From: Brevibacillus_H sp049846925
GTDB taxonomy: Bacteria; Bacillota; Bacilli; Brevibacillales; Brevibacillaceae
DNA length: 64,000 nucleotides
Direction: 5' to 3'
NCBI RefSeq assembly: GCF_049846925.1
Contig: NZ_JBNCMT010000005.1
Coordinates: 62,001-126,000 of the forward strand
Shown: in pieces, positions 14,773-23,736 of the stretch
How the letters are laid out: each line of letters opens with the position of its first letter
Position numbering within the stretch: the stretch's first letter is position 1
Translations under genes and position numbers: made by a program
The notes under the pieces: model-generated
Databases searched by the model: none
What the model was told of the DNA's origin: nothing
What the model saw: only the letters and a program-made list of their open reading frames with translations

Positions 14773-15942
14773 TTAAGTATTCGTATTATCATAGAATGTT
14801 TTCATTAAGATATTGTCTAATTTTACTGTTTTCAAGGTTTCCTTCATTTTTCGAGAAACATTTCCAGTACCGTATAGGGAAGCAGTACTTTTCAATTTTT
14901 CTTGAAATGCTGGTGAAAGAGCGTATTTTATAGATTTCGTTATTTCTTCTTCTATTTCAACCGTATCAATAACTGAGGATGCTTTCAGCCGTCCCTTTTG
15001 ACGATCACCAATATTAACTGTGGGTTTCTTAAAAAATGGCGCTTCAATAATACCACTAGAAGAATTACCTATTACAACATCACAATATTTGATTGTGCTT
15101 AGATATCGCATTTGTCCTAATGAAACAAAGACTTTGGAGCGTTCATTATGTCTTTTAACAAAATTGTGTACCATTTGTGCAATTATTTTCCCGTTAGTAT
15201 CTGAATTCGGCATTGTAAAGATTATATTACTATCAGTAAATCTTTCAAGAGAAAGTAATAGGGACTCCATTCCCTGTTCTGTTGGCTCATTGCTTAGAGT
15301 TACCGGGTGATAAGTGACAAGGAATGTGGGTCTATCAAAAGAGATACCCAACTCTGCTTCTAATTCCTCTTTTCTTAGAAGAGATAGTTTATTTATATTT
15401 TCAATTCCGGGTGCTCCGAAACAATACACCCGGGAAGGATGCTCTCCTAGTTGAATGACTCTATTCCTATATACATCTGCAGCCACAAAATGGATCTGAG
15501 ACATTTTCGTGATGGAATGTCTGATCGCTTCATCAATTGCCCCTTCAGTAGTCTCTCCACCATGAATGTGTGCAACAGGTATTTTGGCCACAAGTGCAGC
15601 TTGAACTGCTGCCAAAATTTCATAGCGATCACCAAGTACAACCATAATATCCGGACGTAATCGATTCAAAGCATCCGCAAATCCGATAGTAGCTAAACCT
15701 ATTGATTTTGTAATACCAACAGGAGTATCGCTAGCGAGTAGCATTTCCACCTTTTCATTAATAACATACCCATCCTGTTCAATTATTTGATATGTTAGCC
15801 CGTGATCAGGCGATAAATGCATTCCTGTAACTATTATTTGTAACTCTAATTCAGTATCTATTTGAATCTCTTTCATTAACCAGTATAACAATCCATATTC
15901 AGCACGAGTTCCTGTCACAATACAGATTTTACGTTTTGACAT
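14773..15942 (-). CDS. legG: Hydrolysing UDP/GDP-sugar 2-epimerase (NeuC/LegG family)
   Basis: The 389-residue protein is of the hydrolysing GlcNAc 2-epimerase family (GTRAEYGLLYWLM at the N-terminus, VLGDRYEILAAV, HIHGGETTEGAIDEAIRHSITK, GNSSSGIIEAP). LegG removes the nucleotide and inverts C2 of the diacetamido-trideoxy sugar. The ATG at 15942 is preferred to a GTG three codons upstream because AGGTGA lies in front of it, inside the end of legC. The N-terminus of this gene overlaps the 3-prime end of legC by 14 bases, implying coupled translation. Confidence 0.9.
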   Translation of the reverse strand: MSKRKICIVTGTRAEYGLLYWLMKEIQIDTELELQIIVTGMHLSPDHGLTYQIIEQDGYVINEKVEMLLASDTPVGITKSIGLATIGFADALNRLRPDIMVVLGDRYEILAAVQAALVAKIPVAHIHGGETTEGAIDEAIRHSITKMSQIHFVAADVYRNRVIQLGEHPSRVYCFGAPGIENINKLSLLRKEELEAELGISFDRPTFLVTYHPVTLSNEPTEQGMESLLLSLERFTDSNIIFTMPNSDTNGKIIAQMVHNFVKRHNERSKVFVSLGQMRYLSTIKYCDVVIGNSSSGIIEAPFFKKPTVNIGDRQKGRLKASSVIDTVEIEEEITKSIKYALSPAFQEKLKSTASLYGTGNVSRKMKETLKTVKLDNILMKTFYDNTNT

Positions 15943-17113
15943 TAAATTCACCTAATTTCGCGCTGCTTGGGATGTTTATCAGTCTTTCAGCCAAGTCTAT
16001 TGCCTTACTGACATCCATTCTCGGAGAATGCTGGTACATGGTAAGAGTGTGCAATAAATTCCATACCGGTCGTGTCATTATTCCTATTTCATTGGTCTTC
16101 TCTAGTATTGACTCACGGAGATGTTTGTACTCTGAATCGAGAAGTAATGCATTTAGCCAGTAATTGCTTTTAGCAAAATCAGGCTCTTTAATTACCTTTA
16201 CACCCTTTATTAGAGCAAATTCCTGAATATACTGTTCCGCAAGTAACCTTTTATTTTCGATAAATCTAGGGAGATCTTCCAACTGTGCGCACCCAAGTGC
16301 AGCATTCAGATTTGGTAAACGATAATTGTACCCGATCTGATCATGTTCAAAGGCCCAACTATGCTTTATCTTAGCCGTTGTGGTCAAATGTTTAGCCATT
16401 TTCCCTAAAGCTTCGTCATTGGTTAGAATCGCCCCACCACCACCAGTAGTGACGATCTTATTCCCATTAAAACTAAGTGTAGCAACTTTCCCGAAATTTC
16501 CAGTGTGAACCCCTTTATAGTATGAGCCAAGTGATTCGGCTGCATCTTCTACTAACTCAAGCCGAAACCTCTCACAGATATCCCTAAGTGGATCAATATT
16601 TACAGGATGCCCGAATGTATGCATTGGCACAATCGCTTTTATTCTTCTTCCTGTGAGTTTGTTAAAACATTCACCACTTCTTATTTCAGTTATTTCCCCT
16701 AGATAACTCGACAGTTTATTCGGATCTACGCCGATTGTTTTCTCTTCACTATCTACAAAATGAGGAATCGATCCACAGTACGCTACTGCATTGGCTGTGG
16801 CAATAAACGTTAGGGTTGGTATCAAAACCTCATCATCTTGTCGCACCCCAACAAGTTGAAGACATATATGCAGGGCTGCAGTGCCATTAACAACGGCAAC
16901 AGCTTTTTTAGCTCCTGTAATCTCTTCTAATTGCTTTTCAAAAAGATCGACATATTTACCAACAGATGAAACCCATCCCGAATCCAGGCATTCTTTTACA
17001 TATATCCACGCTTTTTCTGAAAACTCCGGCTCATGTAAAGGAACAAATTCATTTTGTCTATTTACAACATGAGAAAGTGTCTGGACAATTTGCTCAATAA
17101 TATGCTTGCTCAT
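15929..17113 (-). CDS. legC: LegC family PLP-dependent aminotransferase
   Basis: A 394-residue DegT/DnrJ/EryC1-type aminotransferase with VNGTAALHICLQLVGV, LVEDAAESLGSYYKG and the PLP lysine in SFNGNKIVTTGGGG. LegC-type enzymes carry an N-terminal extension of about 30 residues before the fold, as here (residues 1-25). It would transfer an amino group from glutamate to C4 of the 4-keto sugar made by LegB. It overlaps legB by 4 bases (ATGA) and legG by 14. Confidence 0.9.
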   Translation of the reverse strand: MSKHIIEQIVQTLSHVVNRQNEFVPLHEPEFSEKAWIYVKECLDSGWVSSVGKYVDLFEKQLEEITGAKKAVAVVNGTAALHICLQLVGVRQDDEVLIPTLTFIATANAVAYCGSIPHFVDSEEKTIGVDPNKLSSYLGEITEIRSGECFNKLTGRRIKAIVPMHTFGHPVNIDPLRDICERFRLELVEDAAESLGSYYKGVHTGNFGKVATLSFNGNKIVTTGGGGAILTNDEALGKMAKHLTTTAKIKHSWAFEHDQIGYNYRLPNLNAALGCAQLEDLPRFIENKRLLAEQYIQEFALIKGVKVIKEPDFAKSNYWLNALLLDSEYKHLRESILEKTNEIGIMTRPVWNLLHTLTMYQHSPRMDVSKAIDLAERLINIPSSAKLGEFNVKT

Positions 17114-18117
17114 ATGTTATACACGCCCGATTTGTATTGTTTCAGATTCTCTGGATTAGTAAACCATTCAATTGTTTTAAACAATCCTCTCCGAAGCCCT
17201 TCTCTACCTCCAAATTGAGGAGCCCAACCAAGTAATTCCTTTGCTTTAGCATTATCTGCCCATAAACGGTCAACTTCACTTTTTTCTGGACGGAGCCTTT
17301 CTTGATCCATCTCGATTTCAATTTGTGTGCCCATGATATCAGCAATCAAATTGACAGTATCTGCAATAGATACCTCATAATTACTTCCGATATTGATGAC
17401 TTTCCCTACTGAACGATCGGATTCTGCTATAGAAATAAACCCATTTACAGTATCCGAAATATAATTAAAATCCCTGGTAGGATGTAAAGCCCCTAATTTC
17501 ACTCGTCTTTGACCGCTGGCTATTTGGGAAATAATTGTTGGAATGACCGCTCTTGCTGATTGGCGAGGACCATAGGTATTAAAAGGACGGATGATGGAAA
17601 CAGGGGTATCAAACGACGTAAAAAAAGACATCGCAATTTGATCGGCACCTATCTTGCTAGCTGAATAAGGAGATTGCCCTTGTAATGGATGTTCTTCCGA
17701 AATCGGTACATACTGTGCTGTTCCATACACTTCACTGGTAGATGTGTGTACTATCTTGTGAACATTCAATTCACGTGCTGCTTGAACAACATTCAGCGTT
17801 CCTTTGATATTGGTATCTACATAGGTTTCTGGTGAATGATAGGAGTAAGGAATAGCAATTAATGCTGCCAAATGCATAACAACATCACAGCCCTTCATAG
17901 CCTCCTTTACTCCATACGGATCTCGAATGTCACCCGAAAAGACTTCTAAATTCTCCTTGATATCTTTCGGACTATGATCCAGCCATCCCCATGAGTTGAA
18001 TGAATTGTAATATACAAATGCTTTTACGTCGTGACCTTGACGAATTAATTCCTCCGTTAAATGGGAGCCAATGAATCCATCAGCACCAGTAACCAAGATT
18101 TTTCCTTTTAATTGCAT
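17110..18117 (-). CDS. legB: LegB family nucleotide-sugar 4,6-dehydratase
   Basis: The 335-residue protein is an extended short-chain dehydrogenase with the NAD site GADGFIGSHLTEEL near residue 10, a Ser-Thr region (HTSTSEVYG) and the catalytic YSASK. The pattern agrees with the LegB 4,6-dehydratases that make the 4-keto-6-deoxy intermediate of legionaminic acid, probably from GDP-GlcNAc because a PtmE-like guanylyltransferase is in the same operon. The gene follows the Maf gene after 31 bases and starts the run of overlapping biosynthesis genes. Confidence 0.9.
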   Translation of the reverse strand: MQLKGKILVTGADGFIGSHLTEELIRQGHDVKAFVYYNSFNSWGWLDHSPKDIKENLEVFSGDIRDPYGVKEAMKGCDVVMHLAALIAIPYSYHSPETYVDTNIKGTLNVVQAARELNVHKIVHTSTSEVYGTAQYVPISEEHPLQGQSPYSASKIGADQIAMSFFTSFDTPVSIIRPFNTYGPRQSARAVIPTIISQIASGQRRVKLGALHPTRDFNYISDTVNGFISIAESDRSVGKVINIGSNYEVSIADTVNLIADIMGTQIEIEMDQERLRPEKSEVDRLWADNAKAKELLGWAPQFGGREGLRRGLFKTIEWFTNPENLKQYKSGVYNI

Positions 18118-18148
18118 CCTGCTTCTCCTTTATAATACAGTTCAATTA

Positions 18149-19852
18149 TTAGGATTGCTTTATATTATCGTGGATTCGATTTTGCACTTCTATTATTCTC
18201 ATATCTTGCATAATAGATTCCAGAAAAATATCGATAATTTGAAAGAGCTTCTTTATCTCTGTAACCATCTCTAATCTATCTTCGCTTGTATAGGATGGTT
18301 TCTCTAATTTATATTGGAAAATATTTGAAATCCTCTGAATGACAAAAGAGAACTGAGGTGTAACTACATCTTCAAATATGGTGTGATTACGTGTTCTCGA
18401 AAAAAGTCTTATCACTCTTTTCATATCAGTAACTGACACAACATTTGGATTTAGGCGATCCAGATCTTTCTTGGATTTTTCCAAGTCTTTTTTAAACGAT
18501 TTTATTTCTTCAAGAATATTATCAGTGATCGTAAGCCCATTTATGCTACTAACCTTTGGATTAACAGAAAAGTGAATCTCTTTTCTTTCCTCTAAAAATA
18601 CTACTTTATCTTCCTCAATATATGGAGCACCATCGATTTTTGCACCGTGCTTAGACAGGTTAAATATTTTCGTTTTCGACTTATCAATTATTTTGATTAA
18701 TTCTACAAACGAATGTAAAAATGGATACAGTCCGTAGGTTGTTGGTACTTGATCTCCACTGTTACTTTCAACCAAAAGCTCCGCCTTTTGATTTATACTA
18801 CCTTTATGCTCCTTAACTCCTTCAGAATAATACTTACCGTTCACTAATGCCAAATCTTGGCCTACTAAATAAATCTCACTAAACCCTAAATATTGTAAGA
18901 TTTGCAGACCAAACACAGCAACTGAAGGAACCGATTTGAAATGCATTAATTCTGGCAACGCTCTTTTGGTTATGTGGTCTCCTGATAATCTGGCTACGAT
19001 CGTTGGACCTTTATGGTATTTTAGAATGTCATTGTTCACTATGCTGCCTACGAATAAGGGACCGGAATACTTGGTATCCTTAAAATGTGCTTCAAAGTTA
19101 ATTTGACTTGAGTCAAAACTAGCTGCAAAATCTGGGACTATATCATGATGAAGCAAGCCATTAATCGCTGAGCCAGCAGCAAGTACATAGGCACTTTTTT
19201 GAGCATTCTTAACAAATGGAATTAACTCCTTCATCGATGGACCTGATGCAACTAGAATAGCCTTTTCTCCAATAAATAAATCTTTTAACTCTTGAAGGGG
19301 AGTAAGCTCAGCATTATACTCCAAATTTAGTAATGGTTCAATAATCCATTCTTTCCGTAAATTTTCTTGTGTATTTTGATTAACTCTTGCCAAACGTATC
19401 GTTTGTGTTAATTCCATAATAATTTTGTGCAAAAGGTTTGATTCAGTTCGATCATAATTAGGATGGATTAATAATTCCGTTTCCACACTATTGAAGTCCT
19501 GAATGAACTCCAGAAATGTAAGGTGAGACATTGATTCATATTGAAAAAAAGTAACATTTTCCTTATCCGAGAAAAGTTCAGTGTCTAGGAAAATTCCCTT
19601 AAACGGTTCAATCACCAATAGATGGATAAACTTTTCTGTCGAGTCTAAAAGCTTACGAATAACCGCTCCATTTCCTGACCCGATTAGAATAATTACTTTA
19701 TTGTGTATCTCAACCTTACGTAAAAATTTTTCAGCTTCTTTTTCTGGAGAATATAGAGAATTAAGTGGGACATTCTTTTGATTACTTACATCTTGATAGA
19801 CATAAACACTATCCCCTGAATCTGCCAATTGAGATATGATATTGTATGTCAT
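18149..19852 (-). CDS. Maf-type motility-associated glycosyltransferase (DUF115 family)
   Basis: The 567-residue protein has the MAF/DUF115 domain (about residues 185-370): GEKAILVASGPSMKELIPF with the GPS triplet at 204-206, LAAGSAINGLL, and PDFAASFDSS. Maf proteins transfer nonulosonic acids such as legionaminic or pseudaminic acid to Ser/Thr of flagellin. The C-terminal 130 residues are strongly helical. The start overlaps the stop of the upstream unknown gene by one base (TAATG), so the two are probably translated together. Its neighbours are the legionaminate genes on one side and hag on the other. Confidence 0.88.
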   Translation of the reverse strand: MTYNIISQLADSGDSVYVYQDVSNQKNVPLNSLYSPEKEAEKFLRKVEIHNKVIILIGSGNGAVIRKLLDSTEKFIHLLVIEPFKGIFLDTELFSDKENVTFFQYESMSHLTFLEFIQDFNSVETELLIHPNYDRTESNLLHKIIMELTQTIRLARVNQNTQENLRKEWIIEPLLNLEYNAELTPLQELKDLFIGEKAILVASGPSMKELIPFVKNAQKSAYVLAAGSAINGLLHHDIVPDFAASFDSSQINFEAHFKDTKYSGPLFVGSIVNNDILKYHKGPTIVARLSGDHITKRALPELMHFKSVPSVAVFGLQILQYLGFSEIYLVGQDLALVNGKYYSEGVKEHKGSINQKAELLVESNSGDQVPTTYGLYPFLHSFVELIKIIDKSKTKIFNLSKHGAKIDGAPYIEEDKVVFLEERKEIHFSVNPKVSSINGLTITDNILEEIKSFKKDLEKSKKDLDRLNPNVVSVTDMKRVIRLFSRTRNHTIFEDVVTPQFSFVIQRISNIFQYKLEKPSYTSEDRLEMVTEIKKLFQIIDIFLESIMQDMRIIEVQNRIHDNIKQS

Positions 19853-20370
19853 TAATTAATTTTCCTTTCCACAAGATGCTTTTCCATCAATTGAATACTT
19901 GGGAGTATCTCGTATTCCAGTAGATCTCTCAGATATTCCTCATTCCCCTGTTCCATTTGTGGAAGTGCCTTTTGAGAAAGAGTTTGAATTTTTATTGCAG
20001 TAATTGCATCTATCGAAAAGTATGTTGAAACTTTCTCCAATTCAAGAAGAGCCTCTAATATTGTTACAAATGATTGAGAAAGATTAGAATCATTATTTTC
20101 TTCGATATTCTCTATAATCCATGATCTCACTTTTTTTACATAAGCTAATGTCTCATCAATTGTTTCCTGTTCTAAATTACTTATCGTTTTTGTGTAAAAA
20201 ACAACATCGTTATTATTTTCAAGTTGTTCATTCACTTGACTTTCTGAAAGTGGTGTTCCTATCTCATCTACAATTATTAAATTATTGATGCGAAGATATT
20301 CCAGTATAGTATTCAAAGTTTCTTTTAGTGTTTCTTTCTTGTTAAATGTATACTCTCCAACTTTTATCAT
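19852..20370 (-). CDS. Unknown protein coupled to the Maf glycosyltransferase
   Basis: I do not recognise this 172-residue protein. It is acidic and largely helical, with no signal peptide, membrane segment or Cys pairs. The N-terminus (MIKVGEYTFNKKETLKETLNTIL) could form a small beta/alpha unit; the rest is a series of helices (QETIDETLAYVKKV, SFVTILEALLELEKV). AAGG lies 9 bases before the chosen ATG; GTG or ATG starts 2-3 codons earlier are also possible. It lies between hag and maf, and TAATG coupling to maf suggests a partner, chaperone or regulator for flagellin glycosylation. This is inferred from context only. Confidence 0.7.
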   Translation of the reverse strand: MIKVGEYTFNKKETLKETLNTILEYLRINNLIIVDEIGTPLSESQVNEQLENNNDVVFYTKTISNLEQETIDETLAYVKKVRSWIIENIEENNDSNLSQSFVTILEALLELEKVSTYFSIDAITAIKIQTLSQKALPQMEQGNEEYLRDLLEYEILPSIQLMEKHLVERKIN

Positions 20371-20385
20371 GGTCATCACCCTTAT

Positions 20386-20423
20386 AAAAATGATAGATAG
20401 CTACAAGAGCTATCTATCATTTT
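20386..20423 (-). terminator. Terminator of hag
   Basis: A perfect 16-bp inverted repeat (20387-20402 / 20408-20423) with a 5-base loop lies just downstream of hag and is flanked by A/T runs. Some read-through may feed the glycosylation operon, for which no separate promoter was identified. Confidence 0.88.
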
Positions 20424-20456
20424 ACATGTAATAATGTATTTCTGGCTTAGTAATTA

Positions 20457-21269
20457 TTAGCGAAGAAGTTGGAGTACACCTTGTGGTTGTTGGTTAGCTT
20501 GAGCCAACATTGCTTGAGCAGCTTGGGTCAAGATGTTGTTTTTCGTGAAGTCCATCATTTCTTTCGCCATGTCTACATCACGGATACGAGATTCGGATGC
20601 AGTCAAGTTCTCAGAAGCAGTACCTAAGTTGTTAACAGTATGCTCCAAGCGGTTTTGAATCGCACCAAGAGATGCACGTTGAGCAGATACACGAGAGATT
20701 GCAGCATCGAGTGCAGTAATTGCAGCAGAAGCGCCAGCTCTTGTAGCAACTGTTTCAGCGTTAATTCCCAATGCAGTAGCGTCCATATCAGCAATAGTGA
20801 TTGTCAAACTTTGACCAGCATTTGCACCGATGTGGATGTATTTTGCACTGAAAGTACCATCCAACAGTTTTTGTGTATTGAACTCAGTGTTATTAGAAAT
20901 ACGGTCAACTTCTTTGATCAATTCCGCAACCTCTTTTTGAAGTTCGCTACGGTCAGCATTTGTATTCGTATCGTTGTTGGACTGAACAGCCAACTCACGC
21001 ATACGTTGGAGAATGCTGTGTGTTTCGTTTAATGCACCCTCATCTGTTTGGATCAGAGAGATACCGTCTTGTGCGTTTTTGGAAGCCATTTCCAAACCAC
21101 GGATCTGACCACGCATTTTTTCAGAGATCGCAAGACCTGCTGCGTCATCACCTGCACGGTTGATACGAAGACCTGAAGACAATTTTTCCAAAGATTTTCC
21201 GCTAGCACCAGTGTTAGCAGTTAAAGCACGGTGTGTGTTCAATGCAGAAATATTGTGGTTAATACGCAT
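20457..21269 (-). CDS. hag: Flagellin, main filament protein
   Basis: The 270-residue flagellin begins MRINHNISALNTHRAL and ends AMLAQANQQPQGVLQLLR, with both conserved coiled-coil D0/D1 regions and almost no variable domain, as in small Bacillales flagellins. The ATG is preceded by AAGGAGGA; an in-frame upstream ATG lies on the wrong side of that SD. The leader of about 105 bases carries a sigma-D promoter, a CsrA-type hairpin with AAGGA in its loop, and a second AAGGA at the SD. The following operon probably glycosylates it on Ser/Thr residues. Confidence 0.97.
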   Translation of the reverse strand: MRINHNISALNTHRALTANTGASGKSLEKLSSGLRINRAGDDAAGLAISEKMRGQIRGLEMASKNAQDGISLIQTDEGALNETHSILQRMRELAVQSNNDTNTNADRSELQKEVAELIKEVDRISNNTEFNTQKLLDGTFSAKYIHIGANAGQSLTITIADMDATALGINAETVATRAGASAAITALDAAISRVSAQRASLGAIQNRLEHTVNNLGTASENLTASESRIRDVDMAKEMMDFTKNNILTQAAQAMLAQANQQPQGVLQLLR

Positions 21270-21284
21270 GATTATTTCCTCCTT

Positions 21285-21309
21285 GAATGTAACCTCCACG
21301 TCCTTGTGG
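21285..21309 (-). promoter_or_regulatory. CsrA-binding sites in the hag leader
   Basis: On the minus strand CCAC-AAGGAC-GTGG (21296-21309) forms a small hairpin with AAGGA presented in the loop; ACAAGGACGT fits the CsrA core consensus ACARGGAUGU with one C-for-U change. A second AAGGAGGA, the SD itself, follows at about 21277-21284. This is the two-site layout of the B. subtilis hag leader, where CsrA blocks translation until FliW removes it. Confidence 0.75.
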
Positions 21310-21378
21310 ATGGTTGATTATAGTTTGAAACAAGCTGATTCAATCGCGCGCTTGAACCTCTTGTCCCTTACATTAGTT

Positions 21379-21405
21379 ATATCGGTAGATCATCTACGTT
21401 TGTTA
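21379..21405 (-). promoter_or_regulatory. Sigma-D promoter of hag
   Basis: On the minus strand TAAC (21402-21405), 15 bases, then ACCGATAT (21379-21386) matches TAAA-N15-GCCGATAT with two differences. It gives a leader of about 105 bases to the hag ATG. Confidence 0.8.
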
Positions 21406-21463
21406 AGCGTTTTTTCTTTTTTTGCAAGTCAAAATCAAAAAATATTTAACTGCTACTATTTAA

Positions 21464-21498
21464 AATAAAAAACTTAACCCTTTACCTCCAGGTTAAGT
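21464..21498 (-). terminator. Terminator after csrA
   Basis: ACTTAACC / GGTTAAGT (21491-21498 and 21472-21479, minus strand) form an 8-bp stem followed by a T-rich tail of about 10 bases, just after csrA. It ends the flgM-csrA operon before the hag promoter. Confidence 0.82.
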
Positions 21499-21511
21499 CT
21501 ATGTATCAACA

Positions 21512-21763
21512 CTATTGGTTATCCGCTTGGTCACCTTTTGGTATCGGTACCAAAGGTCTTACCGAAGACAAATCAATTTTCGTCTGTGCGGCAAGTTGAT
21601 TTTCTTCCTTGATGGCAATATAAACTTCTTTCCGGTGGACATTTATATCGCGTGGAGCGTCTATCCCAATACGGACAAGATCACCTTCTATCCCGATAAT
21701 CTTTATTTCAATATTGTCACCAATTATGATGGATTCATGGTTTTTTCGTGATAGGACTAGCAT
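21512..21763 (-). CDS. csrA: CsrA translational regulator
   Basis: The 83-residue protein begins MLVLSRKNHESIIIGDNIEIKI and has the IGIDAPRDINVHRKEVY segment that forms the RNA-binding surface. CsrA dimers bind GGA motifs in mRNA loops and here would repress hag. It follows fliW by 8 bases, the usual fliW-csrA pair, whose products form the partner switch that links flagellin translation to hook completion. The C-terminal tail (about 65-83) is a little longer than in enterobacterial CsrA, as is common in Bacillales. Confidence 0.97.
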   Translation of the reverse strand: MLVLSRKNHESIIIGDNIEIKIIGIEGDLVRIGIDAPRDINVHRKEVYIAIKEENQLAAQTKIDLSSVRPLVPIPKGDQADNQ

Positions 21764-21771
21764 TGGCTCAC

Positions 21772-22188
21772 CTACTCACTTGCCGCAATGGCTTGTAATT
21801 GAAATAACGGATGACGAATATCATACTTTTCGTCATTTAAAATAATCTGTTTAGCCTTCTGTTGATCACAATTAATGACAATTGGTGCTTTTAAGTTGAC
21901 TGTTACCAGTCTATCCTGACGCAATGTGATCAGATTCAAAATAGCAATTGTTGAATCCTCTTCAATCCGTAGTAACGATTTGGCCTGATCAGAAAGGGTA
22001 AATTCATAGTCTTGGAAAAAGACAAACGGATCGATCGCCCAGAACTCGACTTCCTCTTCTTCTGATTTAAGGACATAAAACGAGCTGTTGGACTCTTCAT
22101 TCGCAAGATGAAAGAAACGGAGATTATGGAACCCTGGAAGACCCTCTTCAAAATATAGTTTACCAATTCCAAGCTTGCCCATGTTCAT
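21772..22188 (-). CDS. fliW: FliW flagellar assembly factor
   Basis: The 138-residue protein has the FliW pattern (LYFEEGLPGFHNLRFF, then VEFWAIDPFVFFQDYEF and ILNLITLR). FliW binds either flagellin or CsrA: when free flagellin is low, FliW releases and sequesters CsrA to allow hag translation. The ATG behind AGGGG is taken as start; a second ATG two codons later is possible. It is followed closely by csrA. Confidence 0.96.
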   Translation of the reverse strand: MNMGKLGIGKLYFEEGLPGFHNLRFFHLANEESNSSFYVLKSEEEEVEFWAIDPFVFFQDYEFTLSDQAKSLLRIEEDSTIAILNLITLRQDRLVTVNLKAPIVINCDQQKAKQIILNDEKYDIRHPLFQLQAIAASE

Positions 22189-22202
22189 TTTCTTTCCCCT
22201 CT

Positions 22203-22784
22203 CTACAGCGATTGATCCACGTGTAATCCAACATAATCAATAGATAATCTGTTCCACTGCCTAATATAGCCTTCCACTTTCCCCGGTGTATAATTATGGA
22301 TAGGCTTATGAATGACAGGGTCCATGCTTTTACCTCTCACTTGCACATTGATCTCCGGTTTGCGTGCTTCAAAACGAATCTCAATACCATCCCCAACAAT
22401 TGAGCCAGCCGCAATGATTTCATTACTTTGATAAATCGCACTTTCTTCAAAAGCAATATCAGCGATAGGATTCGAGCCCTTATTTTCAATGGCCGCAAGT
22501 CTGTCTCCTGACTGACTCTTAAATTCAATCGCTTCCATTACCATTTTGTAACCGTACTCAGCATTATCACGACTTCTCCGAAGAGGACCCCGAAGATCAA
22601 TATTTTCTTGTGCCTCACTGGAGTCAATTGTTAGTTCACCTTTTGGTTGCTTAATATCCATAATAGCCGGCTCTTGTTTAAGGTTGAGTTCTGCTCTTGG
22701 CTGTTGTATTTCCTGGACAGGCTTGTTAATGCGTAATCCCAACAAAGCTGGGGTTTGCTGCATCCTGATTTGTGGAAGCTGCAT
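22203..22784 (-). CDS. yviE: YviE-like protein (DUF6470)
   Basis: The 193-residue protein sits between flgL and fliW, the conserved place of yviE, and shows its pattern: Gln/Pro-rich repeats at the N-terminus (MQLPQIRMQQTPALLGLRI, then QQPRAELNLKQEPA and KQPKGELTIDSSEA) and a folded C-terminal half with IHNYTPGKVEGYIRQW. Function is not established. It has no signal peptide or membrane segment. The repeated Q-Q/K-P-x-A/G-E-L units in the first 60 residues may mimic a beta-strand seen in partner proteins; this is inference. Confidence 0.85.
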   Translation of the reverse strand: MQLPQIRMQQTPALLGLRINKPVQEIQQPRAELNLKQEPAIMDIKQPKGELTIDSSEAQENIDLRGPLRRSRDNAEYGYKMVMEAIEFKSQSGDRLAAIENKGSNPIADIAFEESAIYQSNEIIAAGSIVGDGIEIRFEARKPEINVQVRGKSMDPVIHKPIHNYTPGKVEGYIRQWNRLSIDYVGLHVDQSL

Positions 22785-22824
22785 GGTTGGCTCCTCCCTT
22801 TAGATGCAAATAATCAATATTTAA

Positions 22825-23715
22825 TTAGCGTAGAAAATCTAAAAGAGTTGGCTGAATCACGCGAGAACCAGCACCCAATGCAGCCCGATGAACGTTCTCC
22901 TGCATTTTAAGCTCCGTAATAACCTCAGCAGTATCGACATCTTCATTGTCTGACATCAGTTTCGTTACATTGACTTCCTCATTGGAAAGTCGATCTTTGA
23001 TTAGCTCAATCCGATTAATACGAGCCCCTAGTGAAGATCGTTCTGCAAGCAAATTATCAATTTGTTTATCCAGACTACCTATTTGCCCGGTTGCTTGCTT
23101 TCCTGAGCTCAGATCAGCAACAATATTGTCTAACACTTGAAAAATATTATTGCCATCTGGTTTATAACTAAAGATATCTTGTCCATTAACATTTATTGGC
23201 AAGAAAATTTGTTTGTTCATTTCCAGGCGGATCTCCGCACCGTTCGTGCTCGTAAATTGCTTCTTCTCATAATCATAGGGTGGATTCTTTGTATCCGTTC
23301 CAGCAAAAATATATCGACCACCAACTGTTTGATTTGCTATGTTGCCCAAATGATCTTTTATCTGCTGAACTTCTACAGAAATAGCATCCAGAGAGGACTC
23401 TTCCAATGCTCCATCTCCTGATTGAACCAGTAGTTCACGTACACGCTGCATGATCGTGGTTGCTTCATCTAATGATTTATCCGAAAGCTCCATCCATGAT
23501 TGCGCCTCATTCACATTACGTTGAAACTGTTCATTTTCAATCAGTGAAGAACGATAAAACATACCACGTGTTGCGACAACAGGGTCGTCAGAGGGTCTGG
23601 AAATTTTACGTCCTGAAGAAAGTTGTTCTTGAAGCTTATCCATATTGCGCATGGAGTTGTTCAAATTGCGCATCATGTTATTGTTCAGCATAGTTTGAGT
23701 GACACGTACTCCCAT
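22825..23715 (-). CDS. flgL: FlgL hook-filament junction protein (HAP3)
   Basis: The 296-residue protein has flagellin-like ends: MGVRVTQTMLNNNMMRNL with KLQEQLSSGRKISRPSDDP at the N-terminus and a C-terminal helix ending LLDFLR. With FlgK it forms the ring between hook and filament. Length is typical. It follows flgK by 21 bases. Confidence 0.97.
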   Translation of the reverse strand: MGVRVTQTMLNNNMMRNLNNSMRNMDKLQEQLSSGRKISRPSDDPVVATRGMFYRSSLIENEQFQRNVNEAQSWMELSDKSLDEATTIMQRVRELLVQSGDGALEESSLDAISVEVQQIKDHLGNIANQTVGGRYIFAGTDTKNPPYDYEKKQFTSTNGAEIRLEMNKQIFLPINVNGQDIFSYKPDGNNIFQVLDNIVADLSSGKQATGQIGSLDKQIDNLLAERSSLGARINRIELIKDRLSNEEVNVTKLMSDNEDVDTAEVITELKMQENVHRAALGAGSRVIQPTLLDFLR

Positions 23716-23736
23716 CGACAGTTACTCCTTCCCGTA

